Part shown: positions 48,472-58,194 of the stretch, one piece after another
Position numbering within the stretch: position 1 is the first letter of the stretch
Layout: each line of letters begins with the position of its first letter
From: Microvirga ossetica
Lineage (GTDB): Bacteria; Pseudomonadota; Alphaproteobacteria; Rhizobiales; Beijerinckiaceae
Direction of reading: 5' to 3'
Assembly: GCF_002741015.1 (NCBI RefSeq)
Contig: NZ_CP016616.1
Span: 4,738,501 to 4,802,500, forward strand
Length of the DNA: 64,000 bases
Made by a program: the position numbers and the translations under genes
The notes under the pieces: model-generated
Seen by the model: only the letters and a program-made list of their open reading frames with translations
What the model was told of the DNA's origin: nothing
Database searches by the model: none

Positions 48472-49419
48472 ATGAAGCGTGCATTCATTTTCCCGGGCCA
48501 GGGAAGCCAGTCGGTCGGAATGGGCAAGGCCCTTGCCGATGCCTTTCCGCAGGCCAAGGCCGTGTTCGACGAGGTGGATGAGGCTCTCTCCCAGAAGCTC
48601 TCCGCCCTCATGTGGGAAGGGCCTGCCGAGGAGCTGACCTTGACGGCCAACGCCCAGCCCGCCCTGATGGCGGTGAGCCTGGCCGCGATCCGGGTGCTGG
48701 AGGCCGAGGCCGGTCTCGATCTCAGGAAGCACGCCGCCTTCGTCGCCGGTCACTCGCTCGGCGAATATTCGGCGCTTGCGGCCGCCGGCAGCCTGTCGAT
48801 CTCCGATACGGCGCGGCTTCTCCGGATCCGCGGCAATGCCATGCAGAATGCCGTTCCGGTGGGGCAGGCCGCCATGGCCGCGCTTCTCGGTCTCGAATAC
48901 GACGTGGCCCTCGAAGTCGCCCGCGAGGCGGCTCAAGGCGAGGTCTGCGATGCGGCCAACGACAATGGCGGCGCCCAGGTCGTGGTCTCGGGCCACAAAT
49001 CGGCCGTCGAGCGGGCGGTCGCCATCGCCCAGACCAAGGGCGCCAAACGCGCCGTGATGCTGGCCGTATCCGCCCCCTTCCATTGCGCACTCATGCAGCC
49101 GGCGGCGGATGCCATGCGCGAGGCTCTCGCGGGCGTGACCGTGAACAGCCCCGCCGTGCCGGTCGTTGCCAACGTGGAGGCTGCTCCCATCACCGATCCG
49201 GCGGCGATCCGCGACGCCCTGGTCCGGCAGGTGACCGGCACCGTGCGCTGGCGCGAGAGCGTGGCCGCTATGGCGGCCCAAGGCGTCGATTCATTTTATG
49301 AGGTCGGCTCGGGCAAGGTGCTGACCGGCCTCGTGAAACGCATCGCCGCCGGGGCCTCGGCCGTGGCCATTGGAACGCCCGAGGATGTGGCTGCCATCAA
49401 GGCATCCCTGAACGTTTAA
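48472..49419 (+). CDS. fabD: Malonyl-CoA:ACP transacylase
   Basis: Loads malonyl units onto acyl carrier protein for fatty-acid synthesis; 315 aa. Active Ser95 in VAGHSLGEYSAL, N-terminal FIFPGQGSQSVGMG, and His in VSAPFHCALMQPAA. ATG 48472 is used because the protein then starts MKRAFIFPGQG; a frame from 48427 adds unlikely residues. First gene of the fab run, with fabG 12 bp on. Confidence 0.95.
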   Translation: MKRAFIFPGQGSQSVGMGKALADAFPQAKAVFDEVDEALSQKLSALMWEGPAEELTLTANAQPALMAVSLAAIRVLEAEAGLDLRKHAAFVAGHSLGEYSALAAAGSLSISDTARLLRIRGNAMQNAVPVGQAAMAALLGLEYDVALEVAREAAQGEVCDAANDNGGAQVVVSGHKSAVERAVAIAQTKGAKRAVMLAVSAPFHCALMQPAADAMREALAGVTVNSPAVPVVANVEAAPITDPAAIRDALVRQVTGTVRWRESVAAMAAQGVDSFYEVGSGKVLTGLVKRIAAGASAVAIGTPEDVAAIKASLNV

Positions 49420-49431
49420 AAGGAGCCCAGC

Positions 49432-50169
49432 ATGTTCGATCTCTCCGGCCGCAAGGCTCTCGTCACCGGCGCCACCGGCGGCATCGGCGGCGCCATTGCC
49501 CGCGCTCTCCACGCCCAGGGTGCGACCGTCACCCTCTCCGGAACCCGCCGCGCGGCTCTCGACGAGCTTGCCTCCTCCCTCGGGGAGCGGGTCCATGTAG
49601 TCGAGGCGAACCTGTCCGACAAGGACTCGGTCGAGGCCCTGGTGCCGGCGGCCGAAGCGGCCATGGCGGGCCTGGACATCCTCGTCAACAATGCCGGCGT
49701 GACCAAGGACAACCTGTTCATACGCATGAAGGACGAGGAATGGGAAACGGTGATCGCCGTCAACCTCACCGCCTCGTTCCGCCTGTCCCGGGCTGCCGTG
49801 AAGGGCATGATGCGCCGCCGCTACGGTCGTATCGTAAATATCGGTTCCGTCGTGGGCTCCACCGGCAACCCCGGGCAAGGCAATTACGCAGCGTCCAAGG
49901 CGGGCCTGATCGGCATGACCAAGGCGCTTGCGGCCGAGGTTGCAAGCCGCAACATCACGGTGAACTGCGTCGCTCCGGGCTTCATCGAGTCGCCCATGAC
50001 CGATGTGCTAAACGAGAAGCAGCGCGAGGGAATTTTGGGTACGATCCCCATGGGGCGGCTCGGCCAGGGCGACGAAATCGCCTCCTCGGTGGTTTATCTC
50101 GCCTCCACCGAAGCTGCCTACGTGACGGGCCAGACTCTGCACGTTAATGGCGGAATGGCTATGTTCTAA
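49432..50169 (+). CDS. fabG: 3-oxoacyl-ACP reductase
   Basis: NADPH-dependent SDR of 245 aa in the fatty-acid cycle. TGATGGIGGAIA cofactor motif, NNAGVTKDNLFIRM (typical FabG), active YAASK in GNYAASKAGLIGM, and the VTGQTLHVNGGMAMF terminus. AAAGGAGCCC before ATG 49432 is the ribosome-binding site. Close to fabD, then a 234-bp gap before acpP that contains no gene. Confidence 0.95.
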   Translation: MFDLSGRKALVTGATGGIGGAIARALHAQGATVTLSGTRRAALDELASSLGERVHVVEANLSDKDSVEALVPAAEAAMAGLDILVNNAGVTKDNLFIRMKDEEWETVIAVNLTASFRLSRAAVKGMMRRRYGRIVNIGSVVGSTGNPGQGNYAASKAGLIGMTKALAAEVASRNITVNCVAPGFIESPMTDVLNEKQREGILGTIPMGRLGQGDEIASSVVYLASTEAAYVTGQTLHVNGGMAMF

Positions 50170-50403
50170 AGGAACTTATCGCTGTTTCCGGAATCTGTTT
50201 GCAGGTACCGTTCTCCCCTCGCCAGAGAGGATAAGCTTGTGTTAAGCATGATCCCGATCAGGTCAAAGGGGTTGACCGGCGCTCAAAAATGCGGCTTTGC
50301 ACGGCGCAGGATGGCCGTTTCAGCGTTGTCAGCTGAACAGCTGATCTAAATTGATTTCTTAATCCGCCCAATTCCTGAGGCGGCAGCCACTGAGGAAAGA
50401 ACG

Positions 50404-50640
50404 ATGAGTGACGTCGCTGATCGCGTGAAGAAGATTGTTGTCGAGCACCTCGGCGTCGAAGCCGACAAGGTGACCGACAATGCCAACTTCATCGACGACC
50501 TGGGCGCCGACAGCCTGGATACGGTCGAGCTGGTAATGGCGTTCGAGGAGGAGTTCAACGTCGAGATCCCGGACGACGCGGCTGAGACCATCGTCACGGT
50601 CGGCGACGCCATCCGCTTCCTCGAGAAGAACGCAGCCTAA
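50404..50640 (+). CDS. acpP: Acyl carrier protein
   Basis: 78-aa carrier of acyl intermediates. Phosphopantetheine Ser in [20 protein letters not shown]; acidic helix II as expected. GAGGAAAGAACG just before ATG is the ribosome-binding site; the 234-bp gap upstream suggests a separate promoter, as acpP is usually expressed far above its neighbours. A terminator-like hairpin follows. Confidence 0.97.
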   Translation: MSDVADRVKKIVVEHLGVEADKVTDNANFIDDLGADSLDTVELVMAFEEEFNVEIPDDAAETIVTVGDAIRFLEKNAA

Positions 50641-50648
50641 AGGGCTAA

Positions 50649-50684
50649 CGGGCGTCGGGTGACTCATCCGACGCCCGAATTTTA
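50649..50684 (+). terminator. Terminator/attenuator between acpP and fabF
   Basis: CGGGCGTCGG (50649-50658) and CCGACGCCCG (50668-50677), 9-nt loop, followed by AATTTTAT. It lies 9 bp past the acpP stop and 24 bp before fabF, so it could set acpP mRNA level above that of fabF. Confidence 0.75.
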
Positions 50685-50707
50685 TCAATCGATAGGGCAG
50701 GAAATTC

Positions 50708-51970
50708 ATGCGCCGGGTAGTTGTCACAGGTCTTGGCATGGTCACTCCGCTGGGCAGCGGGGTCGATGCCACATGGTCCCGCCTTATCGAAGGTCAGAGC
50801 GGCGCAGACAGGATCAGCGGTTTCCAGATCGACGATCTCGCCTGCCAGATCGCCTGCCAGATCCCACGCGGCGACGGCTCCAACGGCACCTTCAACGCCG
50901 ACGAATGGATGGAGCCCAAGGAGCAGCGCAAGGTCGATCCCTTCATCGTCTATGCCATGGCCGCCTCCACGATGGCGCTGCGCGACTCCGGCTGGGAGCC
51001 GAAATCCTACGAGGACCAATGCGCGACCGGCGTGCTGATCGGCTCGGGCATCGGCGGCATCGGCGGCATCTACGAGGCCTCGGCCACCCTGATCGAGCGC
51101 GGCCCGCGCCGCATCTCGCCCTTCTTCATCCCCGGCCGCCTCATCAACCTGGCCGGCGGTTATGTCTCCATCGAGCATGGCCTCAAGGGCCCGAACCACG
51201 CAGTGGTGACCGCCTGCTCCACCGGCTCCCATGCCATCGGCGATGCCGCGCGGCTCATCGCGCTCGGCGATGCGGAGGTGATGGTGGCCGGCGGCACGGA
51301 ATCGCCTATCAATCGCCTGTCCATCGCGGGCTTCGCTGCCTGCCGGGCTCTGTCGACGAACTTCAATGACGATCCGACCCGGGCTTCGCGCCCCTACGAC
51401 AAGGATCGCGACGGCTTCGTCATGGGCGAGGGTGCCGGCGTGGTGGTGCTGGAGGAATACGAGCACGCCAAGGCTCGCGGCGCCAAGATCTATGCCGAGG
51501 TCATCGGCTACGGCCTGTCGGGCGACGCCTACCACATCACGTCGCCTTCCGAGGACGGCGACGGAGCCTATCGCTGCATGGCAGCAGCCCTCAAGCGTGC
51601 GAATATCGACGTTTCCGAGATCGACTACGTCAACGCCCATGGCACTTCGACCCCGCTCGGCGACGAGCTGGAGCTGAAGGCGGTCGAGCGCATCATGGGC
51701 AATGCCGCCGGCAAGCTGTCTATGTCCTCGACCAAGTCGGCCATCGGCCACCTGCTTGGCGCTGCCGGCGCCGTCGAGGCGATCTTCTCGATCCTCGCCA
51801 TGCGTGACGGCATCATTCCGCCGACCATCAACCTCGACAACCCGTCGGTGGAGACGGCCATTGATCTCGTGCCCAAGCAGGCCAAGCGCAAGGACGTCAA
51901 CGTAGCCCTGTCGAACTCCTTCGGCTTCGGCGGCACTAACGCTTCCCTCATTCTTCGTCGCGTATCGTAG
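50708..51970 (+). CDS. fabF: 3-oxoacyl-ACP synthase II
   Basis: Elongating condensing enzyme, 420 aa. Active Cys in VVTACSTGSHAIG, His in VNAHGTSTPLGD and His in SAIGHLLGAAGAVEA, Lys in the nearby TKSAIGH. N-terminal MRRVVVTGLGMVTPLGSG. Just after the acpP terminator; its ribosome-binding site is GGGCAGGAAAT. Confidence 0.96.
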   Translation: MRRVVVTGLGMVTPLGSGVDATWSRLIEGQSGADRISGFQIDDLACQIACQIPRGDGSNGTFNADEWMEPKEQRKVDPFIVYAMAASTMALRDSGWEPKSYEDQCATGVLIGSGIGGIGGIYEASATLIERGPRRISPFFIPGRLINLAGGYVSIEHGLKGPNHAVVTACSTGSHAIGDAARLIALGDAEVMVAGGTESPINRLSIAGFAACRALSTNFNDDPTRASRPYDKDRDGFVMGEGAGVVVLEEYEHAKARGAKIYAEVIGYGLSGDAYHITSPSEDGDGAYRCMAAALKRANIDVSEIDYVNAHGTSTPLGDELELKAVERIMGNAAGKLSMSSTKSAIGHLLGAAGAVEAIFSILAMRDGIIPPTINLDNPSVETAIDLVPKQAKRKDVNVALSNSFGFGGTNASLILRRVS

Positions 51971-52064
51971 GATCGGCGGAAGCCCTTACGGCTTTTCGCC
52001 ATAATCCCTGCTAGGGTGTCGGCGGACCGGCAGGACCGTCGGGTGAGACCAGAAAAGCGGCGCG

Positions 52065-53408
52065 ATGTTCGGACGAAAGAAAAAGATTCTCCTCCCTTCC
52101 GCAGACGATTCCGATCACGGATCGGTGCAACCCCGTCTGGCGCCCCGGTCCCCGAGCGAAGCCATCAAACCCGCGATGGCTCCCCCGCCGCCGCCTAAGC
52201 TGCGCCGCCGCCGCAGGGGCATGCTCTCGCTGTTCAGCGGCCTGCTGACCCTGTTCGTCGCCCTGGCCATCGCCGGCATCTTCGGCTTCTCTATGCTGCA
52301 GCAGGAAGTGACCGCCAAGGGACCCCTGCAAAGCGACAAGGTCGTGGTCATTCCCCGCAACACGGGCACCGGCGAGATCGCCCAGATCCTCAAGCAAGAG
52401 GGCGTCGTCGAGCAGCCGTTCCTGTTCCAGGCCTATGCCTATATGAACCGGCAGCGCGGGCAGCTGAAGGCCGGCGAATTCCAGTTCAAGGCCGGAACCA
52501 GCGTCGAGGACGCCATCGACACCCTCATCCAGGGCAAGGCCATCCTGCATGCGGTCACGGTCCCGGAAGGGCTGACCAGCGAGCAGATCATCGCCCGTCT
52601 TTACGAACATGAGATCCTGACCGGCGACGTGACCGAGACGCCGCGGGAGGGATCGCTGCTGCCCGATACCTACAAGTTCGAGCGCGGCACCACGCGCCAG
52701 CAGATCGTCGGCACCATGCAGACCGCCCAGCGGCAGGCGATCGAGCAGATCTGGCAGCGCCGCTCCAGCGACCTGCCGATCAAGTCGCCGCAGGAACTCA
52801 TCATCCTCGCCTCCATCGTGGAGAAGGAGACCGGCCGGGCCGACGAGCGCACCCGTGTCGCTGGCGTCTTCATCAACCGCCTCATGAAGCGCATGAAGCT
52901 CCAGTCGGACCCGACCATCGTCTACGGGCTCGTCGGCGGCAAGGGCACCCTCGGCCGGGGCATCCTGCGCAGCGAGATCGAGGCGGCGACGCCCTACAAC
53001 ACCTATGTGGTCGAAGGCCTGCCTCCGGGTCCGATCGCCAATCCCGGCCGGGCCGCGCTCGAGGCCGTGGCCAATCCGTCGCGGACCAAGGATCTCTACT
53101 TCGTCGCCGACGGTTCCGGCGGCCACGCCTTCGCCGAGAGCTACGACCAGCATCAGCGCAACGTGACCCGGTGGCGGCAGATCGAGAAAAGCCGTCCGGC
53201 ACCCGGGGCCGACGAGGTCGACCGGGTCGTGCCCGATGGCGCTTCCACGACCACGACCACGGCGCCAGCCGGTGCGGCGAATGCGCTGCCGGCCGGACGC
53301 CTCGGGCGCGGCTTCGACGCCAGCGAAGGCACCAACAAGGATCCGCTCAAGAACAAGACCTTCGACCTGAGCAATCCCAAGAACGTTCCATCCCTGCGTC
53401 AGCCCTGA
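52065..53408 (+). CDS. mltG: Endolytic murein transglycosylase MltG
   Basis: Inner-membrane YceG-like enzyme of 447 aa that cuts nascent glycan strands and sets their length. One membrane helix at about 55-80 (LSLFSGLLTLFVALAIAGIFGF), preceded by a Pro/Arg-rich cytoplasmic tail. YceG domain: LASIVEKETGRADERT with the catalytic Glu, and LQSDPTIVYGL. The C-terminal Ala/Thr/Pro and Asn tail is family-variable. Frequent neighbour of fabF in proteobacteria. Confidence 0.93.
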   Translation: MFGRKKKILLPSADDSDHGSVQPRLAPRSPSEAIKPAMAPPPPPKLRRRRRGMLSLFSGLLTLFVALAIAGIFGFSMLQQEVTAKGPLQSDKVVVIPRNTGTGEIAQILKQEGVVEQPFLFQAYAYMNRQRGQLKAGEFQFKAGTSVEDAIDTLIQGKAILHAVTVPEGLTSEQIIARLYEHEILTGDVTETPREGSLLPDTYKFERGTTRQQIVGTMQTAQRQAIEQIWQRRSSDLPIKSPQELIILASIVEKETGRADERTRVAGVFINRLMKRMKLQSDPTIVYGLVGGKGTLGRGILRSEIEAATPYNTYVVEGLPPGPIANPGRAALEAVANPSRTKDLYFVADGSGGHAFAESYDQHQRNVTRWRQIEKSRPAPGADEVDRVVPDGASTTTTTAPAGAANALPAGRLGRGFDASEGTNKDPLKNKTFDLSNPKNVPSLRQP

Positions 53409-53525
53409 CATTTCGGCTGAGGCAAGGGGTGTGAACGCGGCTTTCCGGCCGATGTCCCCGCAATCGACTCTTGCATCGGCGCGCATTATGGTCGCGCCGA
53501 TTTTCATTCCGTTCGAGGTTAGCGC

Positions 53526-54413
53526 ATGTCCATTGCGAGCATGACCGGCTTTGCCCGCGAGGCCGGCGTCACCGGGGCCTATCAATGGGCCTGGGAACTC
53601 AAGACCGTCAACGGACGCGGGCTCGAGGTCCGCGTGCGGACGCCCTCGGGTCTCGATGCGGTGGGCGAGGAGGCGCGCGGGCAGATCCTCAAGGCTCTCA
53701 CCCGGGGCCAGGGCCAGCTCAACCTGTCGCTCAGCCGGTCCTCCTCCGCGCCCAAGCTGCGCGTGAACCAGGACGTGCTGCAATCGCTCCTGTCCGCCCT
53801 CGGCGATCTCAAGCTGCCGGACAACGTGAATCCGGCTTCCCTCGATGGCCTCCTGGCCGTGCGCGGCGTCGTCGAGCTGGAAGACGATGCCGCCGATCCG
53901 GCACAGGACGAGGCGCTGGTAGCAGCCTTGAAGGCAGGCGTCGGCGCGCTGATCGAGGCTCTGAAGGCCGCACGGCTGAAGGAAGGCCTGGCCCTGTCCG
54001 GCGTCCTCGGCCAGCAGCTCGACGTGATCTCGCGTTTCGTGGACGAGGCCGAGGCGTCGCCCGCGCGCCAGCCGGATGCCATCCGGGCCCGTCTCGAGGC
54101 ACAGATCGCCGAGCTCGTCGACGGTAAGTCCTCTCTCGACCCGGCACGTCTGCATCAGGAGGCTGTCCTCATCGCAGCCCGCGCGGATATCCGCGAGGAG
54201 CTCGACCGGCTGCGCGCGCATGTGGATTCGGCGCGGGAATTGCTGCAGGAGGGAGGACCGGTCGGCCGGCGCCTCGATTTCCTGGCGCAGGAATTCGGGC
54301 GCGAGGCGAATACCCTGTGCGCAAAGGCGAATGATGTCTCCCTGTCGCGGATCGGGCTTGAATTGAAGGCCGTGATCGAGCAATTCCGCGAGCAGGTTCA
54401 GAATGTGGAGTGA
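53526..54413 (+). CDS. yicC: YicC family endoribonuclease
   Basis: 295-aa protein of the conserved YicC family; reported in E. coli as an RNase acting on small RNA. N-terminal [13 protein letters not shown] and [20 protein letters not shown] are the family hallmark; C-terminal (DUF1732) [20 protein letters not shown] and [18 protein letters not shown]. Starts [11 protein letters not shown]. gmk begins right after its stop. Confidence 0.93.
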   Translation: MSIASMTGFAREAGVTGAYQWAWELKTVNGRGLEVRVRTPSGLDAVGEEARGQILKALTRGQGQLNLSLSRSSSAPKLRVNQDVLQSLLSALGDLKLPDNVNPASLDGLLAVRGVVELEDDAADPAQDEALVAALKAGVGALIEALKAARLKEGLALSGVLGQQLDVISRFVDEAEASPARQPDAIRARLEAQIAELVDGKSSLDPARLHQEAVLIAARADIREELDRLRAHVDSARELLQEGGPVGRRLDFLAQEFGREANTLCAKANDVSLSRIGLELKAVIEQFREQVQNVE

Positions 54414-54417
54414 TGCG

Positions 54418-55068
54418 GTGAGCCAAGATCCGAAGCCTCTTGTCGGCCGTCGCGGCCTCATCCTCATCCTGTCGTCGCCCTCGGGTGCCGGAAAGACCAC
54501 GCTCACCCGCAGCCTCGTGGAGGAACAGGCCGGCGTGCTTTCGGTCTCCGTCACCACGCGCCCCAAGCGGCCGTCCGAGATCGAGGGCAAGCACTATCAC
54601 TTCATCGACGAGAAGAAGTTCATCGCCATGCGCGATCGCGACGAGCTTCTCGAATGGGCCGAAGTTCACGGCAACTTCTACGGCACCCCTCGGGAGCCTG
54701 TGGAGCAGACGCTCGCCGCCGGCCAGGACATGGTCTTCGACATCGATTACCAGGGCACCCGCCAAGTGCGGCAGAAGCTGCCCGAAGACGTGGTGACCGT
54801 CTTCGTCCTGCCGCCGAGCTTCAAGGAACTGAAGGCGCGGCTCGAGCGCAGGGCGGAAGACTCGCCCGAGGTGATCGCCAAGCGCCTCGCCAATGCCCGC
54901 ATCGAGATGGAGCGCTGGGTCGAGTACGACTACGTGATCGTCAATGAGGATCTCGGCCGCTCCTTCCAGAGCCTGAAGGCGATCCAGGCCGCCGAGCGCC
55001 TGAAGCGCGACCGCCTCGTCGGTCTGTCGGACTTCGTCGAAGGCTTGCTCGCCGAGAAGGTCAGCTGA
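54418..55068 (+). CDS. gmk: Guanylate kinase
   Basis: Phosphorylates GMP to GDP; 216 aa. P-loop [18 protein letters not shown]-site [19 protein letters not shown] and [15 protein letters not shown] 54418 gives [13 protein letters not shown] and lies 4 bp after the yicC stop; ATG 54403 (11-bp overlap with yicC) is the alternative. The yicC-gmk pairing is widespread. Convergent with ddl, with only 12 bp between stops. Confidence 0.94.
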   Translation: MSQDPKPLVGRRGLILILSSPSGAGKTTLTRSLVEEQAGVLSVSVTTRPKRPSEIEGKHYHFIDEKKFIAMRDRDELLEWAEVHGNFYGTPREPVEQTLAAGQDMVFDIDYQGTRQVRQKLPEDVVTVFVLPPSFKELKARLERRAEDSPEVIAKRLANARIEMERWVEYDYVIVNEDLGRSFQSLKAIQAAERLKRDRLVGLSDFVEGLLAEKVS

Positions 55069-55080
55069 GCCTCTTGCCTC

Positions 55081-56193
55081 CTACACCAGGGCAAGCGCGT
55101 TGCGGCGTTCGCGACGGGCGATGGCGTGCCCGATCAGCACCTCCATCAACTCGCTCTGCGGCAGGCCTCCGGCCTCCCAGAGCTTCGGGTACATGCTGAT
55201 CGCCGTGAAGCCTGGCAGGGTGTTCACCTCGTTGACGAATAGGCTTCCTTCGTGCTTCGGGTCGACGAAGAAGTCGACGCGCGCCAAGCCCTCGCAGCCG
55301 AGAATCTTGAAGGTTTCAACCGCAAGCGCCTGGATGCGCTCAGCCTGATCGGCGGAAAGTTCTGCGGGTATGCGCAGAAGGGCGCCGTCCGCATCAATAT
55401 ACTTGGCGTTGTAGCTGTAGAAGCCGTGGCTGTCGGACGGAACGATCTCGCCGAGCGGCGACGCGCGCACCTCTCCGGCGGCATCCTCCAGCACCGAGCA
55501 TTCGATCTCCCGCGCTCCCGCGACGCTGCGCTCCACGAGGAGCTTGCCGTCATAGCGGAAGGCGCGCTCGCAGGCCTGATCGAACTCCTCAGGCGAAGAG
55601 GCGCGGGACACGCCGACGGACGAGCCCATATTGGCCGGCTTGATGAACAGATCCGGCGTGCCGAGGGCGTCGACCGCCGCCCGGTAATCGATCCGGCTGC
55701 GGGGCGTCAGCGTGAGGAAGGGAACGACCGGCAGGCCGCTGTCGCGCAGGAGGCGTTTGGCGATATCCTTGTCCATGCCGGCAGCGGAGCCCATCACGCC
55801 CGAGCCGACATAGGGAACGTTCGCGAGTTCGAGAAAGCCCTGGACCGTGCCGTCCTCGCCGTTCGGTCCGTGGAGGACGGGCACGATGGCGTCGAGACGA
55901 AGCGTCCTTGCCTCCGCGCTGCCATCTAGAACGATCATGTCGCCGCCACCGCCGGGGAGAAGGGCGACCCGCGGTGCTCCAGGCGGAATCTCCAGGGACT
56001 TGGCGCCGCGTCCCGCGCCATTGACGTTGTCGCAGAGGACCCAGCGCCCATCCCGTCCGATGCCGATGGGGACGATGTCGTAGCGGTCGGGATCGAGGGC
56101 GCGCAGGACGTTGGCGGCCGACAGCTGCGAGACCTCGTGCTCTGCAGAGCGTCCCCCGAACAGAAGCCCGATCCTCTTGCGCGGCTGCGACAT
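55081..56193 (-). CDS. ddl: D-alanine--D-alanine ligase
   Basis: ATP-grasp enzyme making D-Ala-D-Ala for peptidoglycan; 370 aa. N-terminal GLLFGGRSAEHEVS, ATP-binding GMDKDIAKRLLRDSGLP and FIKPANMGSSVGVSRAS, metal-ligand end ARVDFFVDPKHEGSLFVNEVNTLPG. The N-terminus MSQPRKRIGLLFGG is normal. Not in the usual mur/ddlB/fts cluster; this looks like a separately placed ddlA-type gene. ATG 56193 has AGAAGGCAGGC upstream on the minus strand. Confidence 0.94.
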   Translation of the reverse strand: MSQPRKRIGLLFGGRSAEHEVSQLSAANVLRALDPDRYDIVPIGIGRDGRWVLCDNVNGAGRGAKSLEIPPGAPRVALLPGGGGDMIVLDGSAEARTLRLDAIVPVLHGPNGEDGTVQGFLELANVPYVGSGVMGSAAGMDKDIAKRLLRDSGLPVVPFLTLTPRSRIDYRAAVDALGTPDLFIKPANMGSSVGVSRASSPEEFDQACERAFRYDGKLLVERSVAGAREIECSVLEDAAGEVRASPLGEIVPSDSHGFYSYNAKYIDADGALLRIPAELSADQAERIQALAVETFKILGCEGLARVDFFVDPKHEGSLFVNEVNTLPGFTAISMYPKLWEAGGLPQSELMEVLIGHAIARRERRNALALV

Positions 56194-56299
56194 GCCTGCC
56201 TTCTCCTCTCACAGCCGGACAGGGCTGCTCACCTCATGCACGGCGATCATTGGATATGCGCAGTTAAGGTCTCATGAAGAGAGCGAAACTGTGGCCAAT

Positions 56300-57160
56300 T
56301 CAGTCCGGAAAGCCGCGAGCGGCATCCCATGCATTGGCCAGCGCCACAAAGCCTTCCACGGGGACATTTTCCGCACGGATCGTCTCGTCGAGGCCGGCCG
56401 CCGCGATGATCCCGGCCGGATCGGGAGCGATGGATTTGAGGCTCTGGCGCAGCATCTTGCGGCGCTGCCCGAAGGCGGCGCGGGTCACGGTCTCCAGGGC
56501 GGCGATGCGGCAGGGCAGCGGGTCGGGGCGCGGGGTTAGGTGGACGATGCTCGACGTGATCTTGGGCGGCGGCACGAAGGCCGAGGGCGGCACGTCGAAG
56601 AGAATGCGCGACTCCGTCCGCCAGCCGCAGAGAACGCCGAGACGGCCGTAATCTTTCGGGTCGCTCTCGTCAGCCACGATGCGCTCGGCGACCTCGCGCT
56701 GGAACATGAGCGTGAGCGAAGCCCACCAGGGCGGCCAGTCCTCGCCGGTGAGCCAGCCGGTGAGCAGGGCGGTGCCCACGTTGTAAGGCAAATTGGCGAT
56801 GATCCTGACGAGCCCGTCGCCGACCAGGGGACGCGGATCGAATTGCAGCGCATCGGCCTCGATCACCTCGAGCCGGCCGGGATAACGCTCTGCGACCTCG
56901 GCGAGCGCCGGCAGGCAGCGGGTGTCGCGCTCGATGGCGATCACTTTTTTCGCCCCCGCGGCGAGGATCGCCCGCGTCAGGCCGCCCGGTCCCGGGCCGA
57001 CCTCGATCACGGTCGCGTCCTCCAGCGGCCCGGCGGAGCGGGCGATGCGGCTGGTCAGGTTGAGGTCGAACAGGAAGTTCTGGCCGAGCGACTTCTTGGC
57101 CATGAGCCCGTGGGTGCGGACAACCTCGCGTAGGGGGGGGAGGTCGTCGATCTGGCTCAT
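56300..57160 (-). CDS. rsmA: 16S rRNA (adenine1518/1519-N6) dimethyltransferase
   Basis: Dimethylates two adenines near the 3' end of 16S rRNA; 286 aa. SAM motif [16 protein letters not shown], catalytic [12 protein letters not shown] (Asn-Leu-Pro-Tyr), and the start region [20 protein letters not shown] overlaps the pdxA stop by 4 bp (ATGA). Last gene of the lptF-to-rsmA run; ddl follows on the same strand after 106 bp. Confidence 0.95.
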   Translation of the reverse strand: MSQIDDLPPLREVVRTHGLMAKKSLGQNFLFDLNLTSRIARSAGPLEDATVIEVGPGPGGLTRAILAAGAKKVIAIERDTRCLPALAEVAERYPGRLEVIEADALQFDPRPLVGDGLVRIIANLPYNVGTALLTGWLTGEDWPPWWASLTLMFQREVAERIVADESDPKDYGRLGVLCGWRTESRILFDVPPSAFVPPPKITSSIVHLTPRPDPLPCRIAALETVTRAAFGQRRKMLRQSLKSIAPDPAGIIAAAGLDETIRAENVPVEGFVALANAWDAARGFPD

Positions 57161-58179
57161 GGGCTCTGCGTTCCCGCACCCAGGCGGGCGGCGAGCTTGA
57201 GGGCGGCCATGAGGCTGTCGGGCCGGGCGATCCCCTTGCCCGCGATGTCGAAGGCCGTGCCGTGATCGGGCGAGGTGCGCACGAAGGGAAGCCCGAGGGT
57301 CACGTTGACCGCCTCGTCGAAGGCGATGGTCTTGATCGGGATCAGGGCCTGGTCATGATACATGGCCAGCGCCGCATCGTAGCGGCTCCGGGCTCTGGCA
57401 TGGAACATGGTGTCCGCGGGCAGGGGGCCGGTCACTTCGATGCCGTCCTGGCGCAGGATCTCGATGGCCGGGACGATGATGCGGGCATCCTCCGTTCCCA
57501 TCGCGCCATTCTCGCCCGCATGCGGATTGAGGCCGGCAAGGGCGAGCCTCGGCTGCGCGATGCCGAAGCGCTCCCGCAGCTCCCGCGCGACGATCCGGCC
57601 GGTCAGGACGATCAGGTCCGTGGTCAGGGCAGCAGGCACATCCGCAAGGGGGATATGCACAGTCACGGGAACGACCGCCAGCTGTTCACTCCAGAGCATC
57701 ATCACCGGGTGATAGGTTTTTCCGTCCCCCTCGGAGGCAAGAGCGGCGAGAAACTCCGTATGGCCGGGATGCCGGAAGCCGGCTTCGTAGAGCACGTGCT
57801 TGGCGATGGGATTCGTCACGACGGCCGATGCCGAGCCCGCGCGAACCAGACCCACCGCCGTCTCGATGGCTTCGATGACGGATGGCGCATAGGCCGCGTC
57901 TGGCCGCCCCGGTGCCGCGGAAACGGATGCCTTCAAAGGGATCACGGGAAGTGCCTTGGAAAAGGCGGCTTCGATCTGGGACGGCTCCACAGGCGCGATG
58001 GGGACCGTCCAGCCATATCCCTGCGCGATACGCGCGATATGAGCGGGATCGGCGAGGAGGGCGAAGGGAGGCAGAGCTTCGCTGTCGCGCTGAAGCCAGG
58101 CTCTCAGGCTCAGCTCCGGGCCGATCCCGGCGGGATCGCCCTGGGTAAGCAGGAGAGGGCGCAGATTCAAGCCTGCCAC
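57157..58179 (-). CDS. pdxA: 4-hydroxythreonine-4-phosphate dehydrogenase
   Basis: Vitamin B6 synthesis enzyme of 340 aa. Metal His in [15 protein letters not shown] and [26 protein letters not shown] at the start and [16 protein letters not shown] at the end are diagnostic. It overlaps rsmA by 4 bp. lptD lies 15 bp upstream with no surA between them, which is unusual for this order. Confidence 0.94.
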   Translation of the reverse strand: MAGLNLRPLLLTQGDPAGIGPELSLRAWLQRDSEALPPFALLADPAHIARIAQGYGWTVPIAPVEPSQIEAAFSKALPVIPLKASVSAAPGRPDAAYAPSVIEAIETAVGLVRAGSASAVVTNPIAKHVLYEAGFRHPGHTEFLAALASEGDGKTYHPVMMLWSEQLAVVPVTVHIPLADVPAALTTDLIVLTGRIVARELRERFGIAQPRLALAGLNPHAGENGAMGTEDARIIVPAIEILRQDGIEVTGPLPADTMFHARARSRYDAALAMYHDQALIPIKTIAFDEAVNVTLGLPFVRTSPDHGTAFDIAGKGIARPDSLMAALKLAARLGAGTQSP

Positions 58180-58194
58180 CGGGCCTCGACCCCG

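Noticed and set aside
52011..54590. 859-codon open frame on the minus strand
   Set aside because: It is antisense to mltG and yicC, with no family motif and shadow-like composition.
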